The notes: generated by a model not told the origin, from the letters alone. A stretch of 64,000 nucleotides of DNA from Flavobacteriaceae bacterium (GCA_012522185.1 JAAYKY010000027.1:16511-80510); one strand, 5' to 3'. Shown: positions 46,898 to 57,700, numbered from the stretch's first letter. Numbers and translations are program-made.

Positions 46898-48790
46898 ATG
46901 GAAAAGTATATTTGGTTAATTCCTTTATTGCCGCTTTTAGGATTTTTCATCAATGGTCTGGGACGAAACGCCTTGTCGAAATCTTTGATTTCCATCATCG
47001 GATCCGGTGTGGTTTTCATCAGTTTTCTACTTTCGATATTGGTATTCCTAAATGTTCCCTCAGGAGAAGGTGCTCAACCCATGATTTTTAATGCCTTTGA
47101 TATATTAAATTTCCAAAGTATTCATATTCCATTCTCCTTTCAGATTGATGCTTTGACGAGTTTATTTTTGCTCATCATCACCGGTATCGGCTTTCTGATT
47201 CACGTATATAGTGCGGGATATATGTATGCAGACCAAGGATTTGGAAAGTTTTTTGCTTACCTGAACTTGTTCATTTTTTTCATGTTGATTCTTGTCATGG
47301 GAAGCAACTTCTTCATGATGTTTATCGGTTGGGAAGGCGTAGGATTGTGTTCATTCTTACTCATCGGATTCTGGTTCAAGAACCGTGATTATGTAGGTGC
47401 AGCCAAGAAAGCTTTTATCATGAACCGAATTGGGGACGTTGGTTTTCTCTTGGCTATGTTCTGGATTTACAAAGAATTTGGGACGCTTCAATACACCGAA
47501 GTTTTCGCTGCTCTGACGACTACTCAGATTTCAGCTTTTGCAATCGGTGGGATTACCTTGCTTTTATTCCTCGCAGCCACCGGGAAATCGGCTCAGGTTC
47601 CCTTGTTCACTTGGCTTCCTGATGCGATGGCCGGACCTACTCCGGTTTCAGCTTTGATTCACGCAGCTACAATGGTTACGGCAGGTATCTTCATGATTAC
47701 CCGTTGCAATGAATTGTTTGAATTGGCTCCTTACACCAAAGAAATTATAGCTTGGGTTGGAATTCTCACCGCTTTGATTACAGCGACAATTGCCATCCGA
47801 CAAAACGATATCAAAAAAGTATTGGCTTATTCGACCGTATCTCAATTGGGATTGATGTTCGCAGCCATTGGAATGGGTGCTTATGTAGCTGCTGTTTTCC
47901 ATGTGATGACGCATGCTTTCTTCAAAGCCCTTTTGTTCCTTGGTGCGGGTTCCGTAATTCACGGAATGAATGACGAACAGGACATGACTCAAATGGGCGG
48001 TTTGAAAAAGTATATGCCCACCACGCATATCACCATGCTGATTGGATGTATCGCCATTGCAGGAATTCCCCCATTGAGTGGGTTTTTCTCCAAAGACGAA
48101 ATGCTACTGAGCATGTTTATGGGCAATAAAATTATTTATGCCATCGGATTTATCGTATCCGTTTTGACGACTTTCTATATGTTCAGGTTGTATTTCATGA
48201 CCTTCAGCGGAGATTTGAGAAAATCCAAAGTTGAGAATGAAACAGAGCCGCATGAAAGTCCAAAAACCATGACGATTCCATTGATTGTTTTGGCCATCCT
48301 ATCGATCATCGGTGGATTTGTCGGAATTCCGGAATTGTTTATGAAAAATGCGCATCGTCTGAATGAATTCTTATCGGGCGTTGTAGCACCCGCAACGGAA
48401 GCGCATAGCATCTCACACTCCACCGAATGGTTACTCATTGCTGCTTTATTAATTTGTGTAGCAGTAGCGATTTATTTAGCCAGTAAAATGTACAATGGCA
48501 AAGTGGACAGAGAAGCCAGTGGAGTCTTGAAAGTATTTGAAAACAAATGGTACGTGGACGAAATTTATCAGGCCATGATTATCAATCCAACGATTGGTTT
48601 GGGTAATGTTTTCAAGAAATACGTTGAAAAATCGGGGATCGTACGCATGGTGAGCGGAACCGGTGATTTATCCTATTGGATATCAAAATATATACGAACG
48701 GTTCAAACCGGAAATATAGGAATGTATGTACTCTTGATGGTAATTGGAATTGTTGCCGGATTGGGGATTTTCTTTTTTGGAATGTTTTAA
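46898..48790 (+). CDS. nuoL: NADH-quinone oxidoreductase subunit L
   Basis: Antiporter-like proton-pumping subunit with the long lateral helix, 630 residues. GWEGVGLCSFLLIGFW holds the pump-site Glu. PLFTWLPDAMAGPTPVSALIHAATMVTAGI is the signature, with Lys-containing DIKKVLAYSTVSQLGLM following. The C-terminal part after about residue 490 carries the lateral helix and the last transmembrane helix. Confidence 0.98.
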   Translation: MEKYIWLIPLLPLLGFFINGLGRNALSKSLISIIGSGVVFISFLLSILVFLNVPSGEGAQPMIFNAFDILNFQSIHIPFSFQIDALTSLFLLIITGIGFLIHVYSAGYMYADQGFGKFFAYLNLFIFFMLILVMGSNFFMMFIGWEGVGLCSFLLIGFWFKNRDYVGAAKKAFIMNRIGDVGFLLAMFWIYKEFGTLQYTEVFAALTTTQISAFAIGGITLLLFLAATGKSAQVPLFTWLPDAMAGPTPVSALIHAATMVTAGIFMITRCNELFELAPYTKEIIAWVGILTALITATIAIRQNDIKKVLAYSTVSQLGLMFAAIGMGAYVAAVFHVMTHAFFKALLFLGAGSVIHGMNDEQDMTQMGGLKKYMPTTHITMLIGCIAIAGIPPLSGFFSKDEMLLSMFMGNKIIYAIGFIVSVLTTFYMFRLYFMTFSGDLRKSKVENETEPHESPKTMTIPLIVLAILSIIGGFVGIPELFMKNAHRLNEFLSGVVAPATEAHSISHSTEWLLIAALLICVAVAIYLASKMYNGKVDREASGVLKVFENKWYVDEIYQAMIINPTIGLGNVFKKYVEKSGIVRMVSGTGDLSYWISKYIRTVQTGNIGMYVLLMVIGIVAGLGIFFFGMF

Positions 48791-48802
48791 AAAGCGAAAG
48801 GA

Positions 48803-50215
48803 ATGTTATTATCGTTACTGATTTTATTGCCACTCTTATTTGGACTTGGCTTAACCTTTATCAAACACAATAGACCCTTGGGGTTTGTGGGTACAGCTGT
48901 CAGCATTTATCTGTTTCTGTACACTTTGTTTTTATTGTTTACCAATACACCGGTAGATCTGACAGTGATCGCTCCTTGGTTTAAACTGGGAGATGTTCAG
49001 GCGCAGATTGCACTAAGCCTTACGGGACTTGGTGCCGGCATGGTTCTATTGACCACCTTGGTTTTTTCTGTTCTCTTCGTTTATTTCTATACGATTAAAA
49101 AGAATTATTCCAATACGTTCTATGGATTATTGTTATTGGTTTTCGGTGGTTTAAACGGTGTCTTCCTAGCTCAGGATTTACTTTTATTCTACTTTTTCTG
49201 GGAAATTGTTCTCATCCCAATGTACTTCCTAATTGGAATCTGGGGTGCAAAAAACACAAGAATCTCGGCCAATACCACTTTTTTCATCTATACGATTTTA
49301 GGCTCATTCATCATGCTTGCCGGAATTATTTACATAGGATTTCAGTTGCGCCCCGAAAGTTTCCTTTTGGCGGATGTTGTAAAACAAACCTCATCGATTG
49401 GAAACATGGAGGTATTGCCATGGTTATTCCTGATTGCTTTTGCGATAAAGATTCCTTTGTTTCCATTGCATTCATGGCAACCGGCGGTTTATAAAACTTC
49501 GCCCACTCCGGTAACGGTGATTCTGAGTGCCTTGATGGCGAAGATGGGACTTTTTGCCGTTGTAAATTGGTTACTGAATATGTTCCCAACGATCTCTCCA
49601 AACACAGATAATTTGTTGTACTTGGTTGCTTTCGGATTGATTTACGCTTCCTTGATTGCACTTACTACGAATAATGTAAAAAAGATAGTAGCTTATTCAT
49701 CCGTAGCTCACTTGGCTTTGATTTTCATGAGTTTATATACCCAATCAGAAATCGGAAGAGAAGGCGCTTATTTCCAAATGTTCAGTCATGGAATTGTAGT
49801 GATGGGACTTTGGTTGAGTTTGGATTATATGCAGAGAAAATACAAATTGACAGATATAAAATCCATTAGTGGACTCGCGCATATTGATCCTTGGATTGCG
49901 ATATTCTTTACGCTTTTTGGATTGGCCAATCTCGGACTTCCGTTGACAAGTAGTTTCATTGGAGAATTTATGATGTTGAACGCGCTTTACTCTTACAATC
50001 CGATTCTTTGTATCATGGCTTGTATGGGTGTGATTTTATCGGCGGCCTATACATTGAGATTGTCCACTGCGATTTTATTTGGAGCACGAAAAAATCTTCC
50101 CAAGAAGAAACAAAAATTTCCAAAAACATTATATCTGATCTTCGGATTTATTTCACTGATCATTTTGGTACTGGGAATTTATCCGTCCGTTTTATTTAAT
50201 CTTTTTCAAAACTAA
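48803..50215 (+). CDS. nuoM: NADH-quinone oxidoreductase subunit M
   Basis: Second antiporter-like proton-pumping subunit, 470 residues. FFWEIVLIPMYFLIGIWG carries the conserved Glu. PLFPLHSWQPAVYKTSPTPV-like sequence and NVKKIVAYSSVAHLALI (Lys) are the pump signatures. FSHGIVVMGLWLSLD follows. Confidence 0.97.
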   Translation: MLLSLLILLPLLFGLGLTFIKHNRPLGFVGTAVSIYLFLYTLFLLFTNTPVDLTVIAPWFKLGDVQAQIALSLTGLGAGMVLLTTLVFSVLFVYFYTIKKNYSNTFYGLLLLVFGGLNGVFLAQDLLLFYFFWEIVLIPMYFLIGIWGAKNTRISANTTFFIYTILGSFIMLAGIIYIGFQLRPESFLLADVVKQTSSIGNMEVLPWLFLIAFAIKIPLFPLHSWQPAVYKTSPTPVTVILSALMAKMGLFAVVNWLLNMFPTISPNTDNLLYLVAFGLIYASLIALTTNNVKKIVAYSSVAHLALIFMSLYTQSEIGREGAYFQMFSHGIVVMGLWLSLDYMQRKYKLTDIKSISGLAHIDPWIAIFFTLFGLANLGLPLTSSFIGEFMMLNALYSYNPILCIMACMGVILSAAYTLRLSTAILFGARKNLPKKKQKFPKTLYLIFGFISLIILVLGIYPSVLFNLFQN

Positions 50216-50224
50216 TCAGGAGCA

Positions 50225-51616
50225 ATGAATATTATATTAACATCGGCCATATCAGGAATTATTTTCATGTTTAGCGACCTTGTTCTGAAGAACAAACGCC
50301 ATCAAAGCATTCTGGCTGTTTTGCTTTTTATAGCCATGATTATTGCTTCCATACTGCAGATTCAAGGCACAGAAATCTTTCAGGGGAAATACCCTAATAT
50401 GATTGAAACCGATCCTTATCGAATTTCATTCTTTGTAATTCTCTGTTTGATTGGGGTTTATTATACGCTGATCAACCGACGCAATTTCAGCAAACCCGGA
50501 AGTCATGTATCGGATTATTTTGCTTTGATTTTTATTTCATTTGTGGGAATTGCAGTTTTAGCGAGTTTCAATAATTTGATTTTAATGTTCTTGGGAATTG
50601 AAATTCTTTCGATTCCGCTTTACGCACTTGCCGGATCTGCCAAACATAAAATGAAAAGTACAGAAGCGGCCATCAAATATTTTCTGATGGGAGCCTTCTC
50701 AACTGGAGTTATGCTAATGGGAATTGCGCTGATTTACGGTGCATCGGGTTCATTTTTATTGAAAAACATTACCACTTACGCATTTGATTTCCAATCCATT
50801 TATTATTTGGGATGGGTGGTTTTAATTCTGTCGATGTGTTTCAAAGTTTCGGTGGCTCCGATGCATTTTTGGGCGCCTGACGTTTATGACGGGACGCCGA
50901 CCGTCTTTTCATCTTATATGATTACCATCGTAAAAGGAGCAGCGTTTATGAGCTTTTTGACCTTGATGTCCGCTTTCAAAATCACTTCGGAAATCGTGGC
51001 TCAAAACTATAAATACTTACTCAGCTTTATCATAATTCTAACTCTAATTCTGGGTAATTTCTCGGCATTGCAACAGAAATCCGTCAAACGTATGTTGGCT
51101 TATTCCTCCGTGGTTCAAGCCGGATTTATGATGTTTGCCTTGTTTGAAATCAGTGAAGAATCCAAATATGCATTGCTTTATTATACCGTAAGTTATGGAT
51201 TGGCAAGCATTATTTTGTTTTATGCAATGACTCAATTGAAAAATTTGGAATACAAAGGTTTCAATGGATTGGCGAAAAGATCTCCTGTCTTGGCTGCCAC
51301 AAGCGCCGTTGCTTTGTTTTCTCTGGCAGGAATTCCTTTCACATCGGGTTTCTTGGCCAAATTTTTCATTCTGAGTTCTGCCATGAAAGATCCATCCAAT
51401 TTGGTTCTTGTTCTCATTGCCTTGGTTTTGGCAGTGGTAAGTGTTTATTACTACATCAAAGTCATCATTGCGATGTATTTCAGAAAATCATCCAAGAAAA
51501 AAATCAAATTATCTTTCACAAGCCAATTTTTATTGGTTTTAGGCGCTTTACTGACCGTAGCACTCGGAGTTTATCCCGATTTGTTGAAGATGGCGCTCAA
51601 CTGTTTATTGGGCTAA
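50225..51616 (+). CDS. nuoN: NADH-quinone oxidoreductase subunit N
   Basis: Third antiporter-like subunit, 463 residues. FLGIEILSIPLYALAG contains the conserved Glu, KVSVAPMHFWAPDVYDGTPT the signature loop, and SVKRMLAYSSVVQAGFMM the Lys helix. It is the last gene of the operon, followed 5 bases later by the terminator stem. Confidence 0.97.
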   Translation: MNIILTSAISGIIFMFSDLVLKNKRHQSILAVLLFIAMIIASILQIQGTEIFQGKYPNMIETDPYRISFFVILCLIGVYYTLINRRNFSKPGSHVSDYFALIFISFVGIAVLASFNNLILMFLGIEILSIPLYALAGSAKHKMKSTEAAIKYFLMGAFSTGVMLMGIALIYGASGSFLLKNITTYAFDFQSIYYLGWVVLILSMCFKVSVAPMHFWAPDVYDGTPTVFSSYMITIVKGAAFMSFLTLMSAFKITSEIVAQNYKYLLSFIIILTLILGNFSALQQKSVKRMLAYSSVVQAGFMMFALFEISEESKYALLYYTVSYGLASIILFYAMTQLKNLEYKGFNGLAKRSPVLAATSAVALFSLAGIPFTSGFLAKFFILSSAMKDPSNLVLVLIALVLAVVSVYYYIKVIIAMYFRKSSKKKIKLSFTSQFLLVLGALLTVALGVYPDLLKMALNCLLG

Positions 51617-51621
51617 TATTA

Positions 51622-51673
51622 AAACAATGAAAAAGCACCCTTTGAAAGTTCAAAGGGTGCTTTTTCATTGTTT
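51622..51673 (+). terminator. Strong terminator of the nuo operon
   Basis: A 25-bp perfect inverted repeat: the arm at 51622-51646 (beginning AAACAATGAAAAAGCACCC) and its exact complement at 51649-51673, with a 2-nt loop. The A/T runs on both sides of the GC core would let it act in both directions. Confidence 0.9.
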
Positions 51674-51988
51674 AGTGTCGCGTTTTGAAATAGCGATACA
51701 AAAAAGAAATCATTATTATAGGAGAAAGAAACAATTATGTAAAACGGTTTCAGCGGTATTCGGTTTCCGTTTCCTTGCCATAGCGTGGTAGATTCGCTAT
51801 ATACTATACTCCATTTTATGTATTTTAAAGAACTGTTCTTTATAAAATCATGTGTGAATAATGTGACCGGAAAAACCCTATACGAATTTCAGCATTTTTT
51901 CTTTGATTACTAAAATTATTCAACTCACACAATTTTTTTAACAAATTTTTAGGTTGATTATGAAAATAATTTATAGATTCGTGGTATA
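51674..51988. other. Intergenic region before the accessory locus
   Basis: No gene. It contains a short hairpin near 51675-51699 and a 17-base palindrome TAAAGAACTGTTCTTTA at 51826-51842 that might be an operator. The rest is AT-rich and featureless to my eye. Confidence 0.4.
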
Positions 51989-52061
51989 AAGTAATTTTGA
52001 TCTAAAACAGGAAGCAATGCGTAGACATGCCGAGGTGGGGGTTCGAATCCCCCATTACTTT
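51989..52061 (+). other. tRNA-like element (paired acceptor and T-arm, no proper anticodon arm)
   Basis: AAGTAAT (51989-51995) pairs fully with ATTACTT (52054-52060), and between them GGGGG-TTCGAAT-CCCCC (52037-52053) forms a textbook T-arm directly abutting the 3' acceptor strand. The stretch from acceptor to T-arm is 41 nt, as in a normal tRNA of 73 nt. However, no D-arm or 5-bp anticodon stem with U33 can be drawn. It may be a decayed tRNA, a tRNA-mimic RNA or an integration-site remnant. A T-run (52064-52070) follows. Confidence 0.5.
51992..51999 (+). promoter_or_regulatory. Putative -7 box before the accessory operon
   Basis: TAATTTTG matches TAnnTTTG and overlaps the 5' acceptor strand of the tRNA-like element. 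The -33 TTG is not seen at the expected distance. It could drive the gene at 52093. Confidence 0.35.
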
Positions 52062-52092
52062 ATTTTTTTAACTACTTAAACGTCTTAATTTA

Positions 52093-53553
52093 ATGGAATT
52101 CTCCAGAAGAAAATTCATAATTTCGTCCGTTCTTTCAACCGCTGGTTTAACAGTTTTTTCGACTCCTTTATCTTACCCTGCTAATTTCATAAGTAGTTTG
52201 ACTGATCCGAACATCGAGGCTCTTCTTTCTCAAGCTGCATCAGCGAGAAGCAATGGGGATTATGTATTATCTGAAAACATATATAACCAGGTGATCTCAT
52301 TAGTGCCTGAAGAAATACGTGCATATTTTGGTTTACGTAAGACTTACTTGACACAAAAACATAAGGAGTATAATGTCGTTAGATTATTTGAGCAGGCGGT
52401 CAATTCTAACCCTGAAAATATACGTTTAATTTGTCAGTTGGCAAAAGAGTATACCAGTGTTGCACTAGGAAACAAACAGGTTGAGCAAATGCTTAATTAT
52501 GAAACTCCATTGCTTGAAATGGCACAGGATTTATATAACCTGGCTCTTTCATTAAATCCGGAGGGTCCTTCACCCCTCGCTCGAGGAGGCGGTCAAGAAG
52601 ACCAGAGTACTGAGGGTGGTGATAATGGAGGGAGTTCTGACTCCATTGCTGAAGTCGGACTGGAAAAAGTTGAGACCAAAATAGATCAGCAGGCAGGAGT
52701 TGTTGACGCACGTGATAATCCTTCTATGAAAACACAAAGAAGATCTCATCAGGTTACTTTCAAAAATAGATTCAATGAATTATCAGATAGTCAATTAGCC
52801 TCAAAACTTAATACCCTTAAAGCAAAACCCGATGCTCAAAAAAGAGCTAAGCACATCAAAGAACTTTACAGATTAAATATTAACAGAAAAAAAGTGTCTG
52901 ATGATTATTTAGGTGCATGTACACTGGCTTACCAACTTCATTTATTTGATAAAGACGATACAAATTCTTTAGGGTTATATCGTAAATTAGCTTTACGTGC
53001 AAATCAATTTGCTCAGTTAACAACCGTTATGAAGAACAATGACATTCTTCAAGGTACATTTTGGTCTAAATTAGGTTATTTTGATGCTTTAAAAAAACAA
53101 TACGAAGCCTCCCCAAATACTTCTATCCGAAATTCAGCTACAACAACTATTAATCAGTTAATACATAATTTTAATTTGACTCCCCTGATGAATGTCGAAT
53201 TAGGATTTAGAAAGCTTGAAATGTCATTTATGAATCAAAATTTTCCTGATGCAAAAAATAATTTGATTGAAATAGGTAATTTGTTGTTTGGATCGTTAAA
53301 CCCTCATGATGCTGTTAGATTTAGTAAAGCGTATTCAAAATATTTTGTAGTAACTCAACAGCGTGACTTAGCTATGAAATTTATTGATTTACTGATAAAT
53401 CCGGAAAGCCCTGTTGACGAATTACTTATAAATCAGGACTCTTTGAATAAAATTATCGTAGACTATAATTCTAATGTTATGGTAGAAAAACCTCAACATT
53501 TAGACCAATTGTATAAACTTAGAGAAAAGCTCTATTCTAACTCAACTTTATAA
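52093..53553 (+). CDS. Twin-arginine-signal, TPR-like protein, first gene of the RHS operon
   Basis: A 486-residue protein. The N-terminus has SRRKFIISSVLSTAGLTVF, a twin-arginine export motif followed by a hydrophobic stretch, so periplasmic export of the folded protein is likely. Residues about 40-160 look like tetratricopeptide helices (ARSNGDYVLSENIYNQVISL, AYFGLRKTYLTQKHKEY, FEQAVNSNPENIRLICQLAK). Then comes a Gly/Ser/Asp/Glu-rich low-complexity insert (about 155-190), then an alpha-helical C-terminal half. I do not recognise a named family. The stop overlaps the next ATG (TAATG), so translation is coupled. It may be a scaffold or chaperone for the secreted proteins that follow; that is inference. 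Confidence 0.8.
   Translation: MEFSRRKFIISSVLSTAGLTVFSTPLSYPANFISSLTDPNIEALLSQAASARSNGDYVLSENIYNQVISLVPEEIRAYFGLRKTYLTQKHKEYNVVRLFEQAVNSNPENIRLICQLAKEYTSVALGNKQVEQMLNYETPLLEMAQDLYNLALSLNPEGPSPLARGGGQEDQSTEGGDNGGSSDSIAEVGLEKVETKIDQQAGVVDARDNPSMKTQRRSHQVTFKNRFNELSDSQLASKLNTLKAKPDAQKRAKHIKELYRLNINRKKVSDDYLGACTLAYQLHLFDKDDTNSLGLYRKLALRANQFAQLTTVMKNNDILQGTFWSKLGYFDALKKQYEASPNTSIRNSATTTINQLIHNFNLTPLMNVELGFRKLEMSFMNQNFPDAKNNLIEIGNLLFGSLNPHDAVRFSKAYSKYFVVTQQRDLAMKFIDLLINPESPVDELLINQDSLNKIIVDYNSNVMVEKPQHLDQLYKLREKLYSNSTL
52556..52660 (+). repeat. GC-rich in-frame insert coding for a low-complexity linker
   Basis: About 100 bp, clearly richer in G/C than flanking sequence, coding for SPLARGGGQEDQSTEGGDNG and similar. 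It contains CCTCG-CT-CGAGG, a short palindrome. It looks like a repeat element carried in frame inside the gene. Confidence 0.35.
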
Positions 53554-54749
53554 TGAATGTTAAGCCCTTTATTTTATCTTTTACTTTAATATTTTTGGGG
53601 ATTAGTTATGGACAAATTGCAATAACGGAAGTCTACTATGACACTCCATTTTCTGAAAAATCTGTCTACACAAATAAGCATCACACCGGAGAATATATCG
53701 AATTATTCAACTATACGACTGAAGATATAGACATAAGCGGATGGAGATTAAATGCATACATCTTTCCGGAAGGAACAGTTATAGGTTCGGGAGATTTCAT
53801 TTTAGTTGCCTGGGATGCCCGGGCTTTTGATCCAAACTTTTTCACCAGTTTCTTCCCCAGCACTCAAGGAAAAGAATCAAAGATACATTATCAAAAGAAA
53901 TTTATACTTGCGAATTTTAAAGAAGAGGTATATCTGTATATGACCTCAATCCGCGGTTTTGATCTTCCTAGAAGCAAATTAGTTCAAAAAATTAGCTGGC
54001 AACTTCCAAAAGGGAGGGCTTATCAGCACAATTATTATGATCCTAATACTTTCAATAGTTCGGGAAATTATAATTACGATTACAACTACTATAAAAAATC
54101 CTTTCAGCTAACGGGACAAGGTCAGTTCCAATCAAATTTGAGCTATACCCAATCATCCTTTAGCACATCTGCTTTTAGACAAGCTACTCCATTACAGCTT
54201 GACTATTCATACCAACTAGTTCCATTAGAAAGTATTCCAGGAGTTATAGATGCTATTCTATTAAATTATGATCACTTTATCGGGAACAGTGGAGTTTTGG
54301 ATTTGTTGAATACTATATGTGATGAATATGTCGCTCTTATATTTGAGAATGTAATCAATGACGATGTGATTAGCGAGGAATGCCCAGAATACGATGAAGC
54401 CGGAAATTTTATAGGTTTATCGGCTGAATGTCCTGAGAACAGACAAGGTAAAAATAAAAAAACTGAAGAATCTGATTTATTTGCACAGGAAGACTTCTCC
54501 TCAAAAGTCTGGCTCGCCCCTAACCCTACTCGCTCCAAGACCACCATATTTTGGGAAAAAGATATAGAGGATTTGATTGCTGAAATCATTGTTGTTCCGG
54601 TTAATGGCGGACAGCACATCCCGATAAGTTATGCAAAAAATGCAGCGAGTGCTGATGTGAATCTTTCCACCTACCCTAGTGGAATTTATGTTGTAAGATT
54701 TGTCTTCTTGTCTGGTCAAATCGTAACTAAGTCCATTATCAAAATATAA
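53553..54749 (+). CDS. Lamin-tail-domain protein with T9SS sorting domain
   Basis: Predicted secreted surface protein, 398 residues. Signal peptide MNVKPFILSFTLIFLGISYG. The lamin tail domain (about 21-130) shows IAITEVYYDTPF, TGEYIELFNYTTEDIDISGW and GDFILVAWDAR. A Tyr/Asn-rich region follows. Two Cys-containing segments (EECPEYDEAGN, SAECPENRQG) precede the sorting tail (about 315-398: VWLAPNPTRSKTTIFW ... YPSGIYVVRF). Such tails direct T9SS secretion. It is coupled to the TPR protein by a 1-nt overlap and lies 13 bp before the RHS gene. Confidence 0.87.
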   Translation: MNVKPFILSFTLIFLGISYGQIAITEVYYDTPFSEKSVYTNKHHTGEYIELFNYTTEDIDISGWRLNAYIFPEGTVIGSGDFILVAWDARAFDPNFFTSFFPSTQGKESKIHYQKKFILANFKEEVYLYMTSIRGFDLPRSKLVQKISWQLPKGRAYQHNYYDPNTFNSSGNYNYDYNYYKKSFQLTGQGQFQSNLSYTQSSFSTSAFRQATPLQLDYSYQLVPLESIPGVIDAILLNYDHFIGNSGVLDLLNTICDEYVALIFENVINDDVISEECPEYDEAGNFIGLSAECPENRQGKNKKTEESDLFAQEDFSSKVWLAPNPTRSKTTIFWEKDIEDLIAEIIVVPVNGGQHIPISYAKNAASADVNLSTYPSGIYVVRFVFLSGQIVTKSIIKI

Positions 54750-54762
54750 TTCCCAACCGATT

Positions 54763-57700
54763 ATGAACATATTTATTCAACGAATTAAAGTATTAGTATT
54801 AATTCTAATCAATTTCTTATATTTTCAGAATTCTTTATTTGCTCAGGTAGGAGGATTTAAAGAGACTGGCAATCCTAATGAGCTTAAACTTATTTCCGAT
54901 ACTTCGGGATATCTAGATTTTTCAGAGGAGGGAACAAATAATAGTGAAGTTATACCAACTGTTAAAGGCGAGCTGAATGTTAATGAGCAAGGGGTCTTAA
55001 CTTATACCGTTCCCATAGAAGTTTATAAAGGTATTAATGACTTTCAACCCAATATAGCTTTATCATATAACAGTCAAGCCGGAAATGGACAAGCTGGCAT
55101 GGGTTGGAATATCGTAGGACTTTCGTCCATAACTATAGGTGGCAAAAGCAATAGAATAGATGGAATTAATGAAGGAGTTCAATATAATGGAACTGATCCC
55201 TATTATTTAGACGGTCAGAGATTAATACAGGTTGGAACCTCTAATGAATACAAAACAGAGCAATACTCACAAATTAAAATTACAAAAACTGACGCAAATA
55301 CATTCAAAATACAGTACACTGATGGTAAAGTCGCCATTTATAAGCTCAAGTCACTAGGTCAGTATTTGATAGATAATATTCAGGATGCTTACGGCAATAA
55401 AATTTTCTATACATATACTGTTACAACTAATGTTGCCTATTTATCCACTATAAAATACGGAGGGTCTAACACTGCAAACTCTCCTTTTACAATTTCCTTT
55501 GTTTACAATAACAGATCTGTCCCTGTAAAGATCTTTAGAAACGGCATTGAAATAAACAATAGTAAATTTCTAAAGGAAATTCAGGTTTCTTCTACCTCTT
55601 TAGGTGTACATAGAAAATATATCCTCACTCACGACTTGACAAGTGCAAAAATAGAAAGGTTGCGTAAAATAGAAGTCCAAAATGGTTTAGGAGAAAATTT
55701 GAAACCTTTGATATTTAATTACAATGTCGAAGACGGTGCCATAAATATTAGTAAATCCACTTCTAATGTAAGCTCCTTTAAACATAATACAAAATTCTTG
55801 GGTGATGTTGCTTATGGTGATTTTGCAGGAGATGGGCAGATAACGGCTACCTACTTCGTGAATTCAGAATATGAGAAATATGGAGGACAACTCTCTTTTC
55901 CTAAAGGAGAATATAGTATAATAAATTCTAAATTTGGAGTAATTGATAGTGGGATTAACCCACATTATAATAATTATAAATTGTTTAATGGAAGGATAAT
56001 TGAAAGTGATGGCAGTTATTCTAAATATGATAAATTAATCCATGTTTTTCCAACTGATGAGTTTTCGGTAAATGATGGATACAGAATGCAAAAATTCATA
56101 GTTAAAGCTAATGATCTTAAATTAAATAATTCTAATTCTCAAAATTATTACAAATTAAATGTTTTAAAGAGACAAGATCCTAATCATAATTATAACCTCA
56201 TAGATGTCAGGTACTTTGAAATAGATGGTGATTTTAATAATGATGCTCTTACCGATAGGATTTTATTTGTCCCTTCAGGTTTAAAAATTAAACATAGAAC
56301 AAATGGAGATAATTCAAATGATGAACCTTCAAATACACCTACACCGCCTAAGATTTATTTTTTTGAAGTAGGAAAATATATAAACTCAGCACAAGAATTG
56401 CAACCTACTGTAACGACAGGTATTGAGTTTGACGAAAAATCAGAAGCATATACAATAGAATTTAACGGAGATAACATTCCTGAGATATTACTATTGAATC
56501 GAACTACTAAAAAGTTTTCAATCTATAAAGTACGCAACGGACAGCTGATTCCTTTACTTCAAAATCAATCTCTTAGTGATTTAACAGATGATACTCCGCT
56601 AATTTTTGGAGATTTCAATGGAGATGGATTAACCGATTTCATTACTCCCAAAAAGGTCTATACCATTGAAGACTCAAGTGTCAATGAGTTAGTAAGCAAA
56701 ATCAACACGGATCAGCATAAATGGTGGCAATACATCAGTACCGGAATTGGATTCAATAAAAAAGAAAGAAACTTTACCAATCAGAAACTGGCTTTCTGTA
56801 AACCTTCCCAAAGAGCCATAATTGAAAAATCAACATTCTGGCAAAAGTTCTGGAGCGGTATACCCGACACCTATTCTCATACCGAATATGCAGCTTGCGG
56901 TACGCTACCTGTTGACTACAATAATGACGGGAAAACCGATTTAGTAAGTTTTACAAAATTTGGAAAGGTTCAATATAAAGAAATTCTCAATGATTCTTGG
57001 GTTATGGATGGGATCACACCAGACCCTAATCCTTCCTTTGCCAATAAATTCAGATTTTTAGAGAATACATATAATGCTACCGAAACATTCGATCTTACTT
57101 TCAATTCTCAAAATCAGATTTCAATTGAAAACGAGAAAATTTCACCTTTATCACTGATTGTTAATAATTCGGAATTCAGAGGCGTTGAAGGACAGAAAGC
57201 CGGTGTTAAGTTTATCGACCCAATCTTAAGGAAAGAATTAAGGATAGATATTAGCAGTACTGAGTTTTTGGAAAACAATATTCAGGAAATTGACAATAGT
57301 TCAGGGGTAAAACAAAAAGTAGAATATACGCCACTTTCTACAATTGTAAGAAACGGGAACTATGTAACGGCAGGAATTTATTATAAAACAGATCCAGATG
57401 AATTGGGTCTAAACTACCCTTATTTTGTCAATAAGCATCAACCTTATTATTTATTGGTAAAAAGAGTAAATACTCTTTTTGACGGAAAAGCCGTTTCAAA
57501 AGAATACAGGTACGAAAACGCGATTCAGAACTTTGACGGAAAAGGATTTTTAGGCTTCCAAAAAACACGTGTAAGCGACCCGTACGAATCCAAATATCAT
57601 AGCGGAGAGTATCTGCCTAAAAATCCGTTTGAAGGGGTTATGTGGACAATCAATACTTACGATCCATTATTTGACAATGCTTTGATTAAAACCGAATATG

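Noticed and set aside
51989..52061. A functional tRNA gene
   Set aside because: Acceptor and T-arm are perfect, but no D-arm and no 5-bp anticodon stem with a 7-nt loop and U33 can be formed, so no anticodon can be read.
52493..52711. Minus-strand gene antisense to the TPR-like gene
   Set aside because: It follows the reverse of the GC-rich insert; no promoter or conserved protein features.
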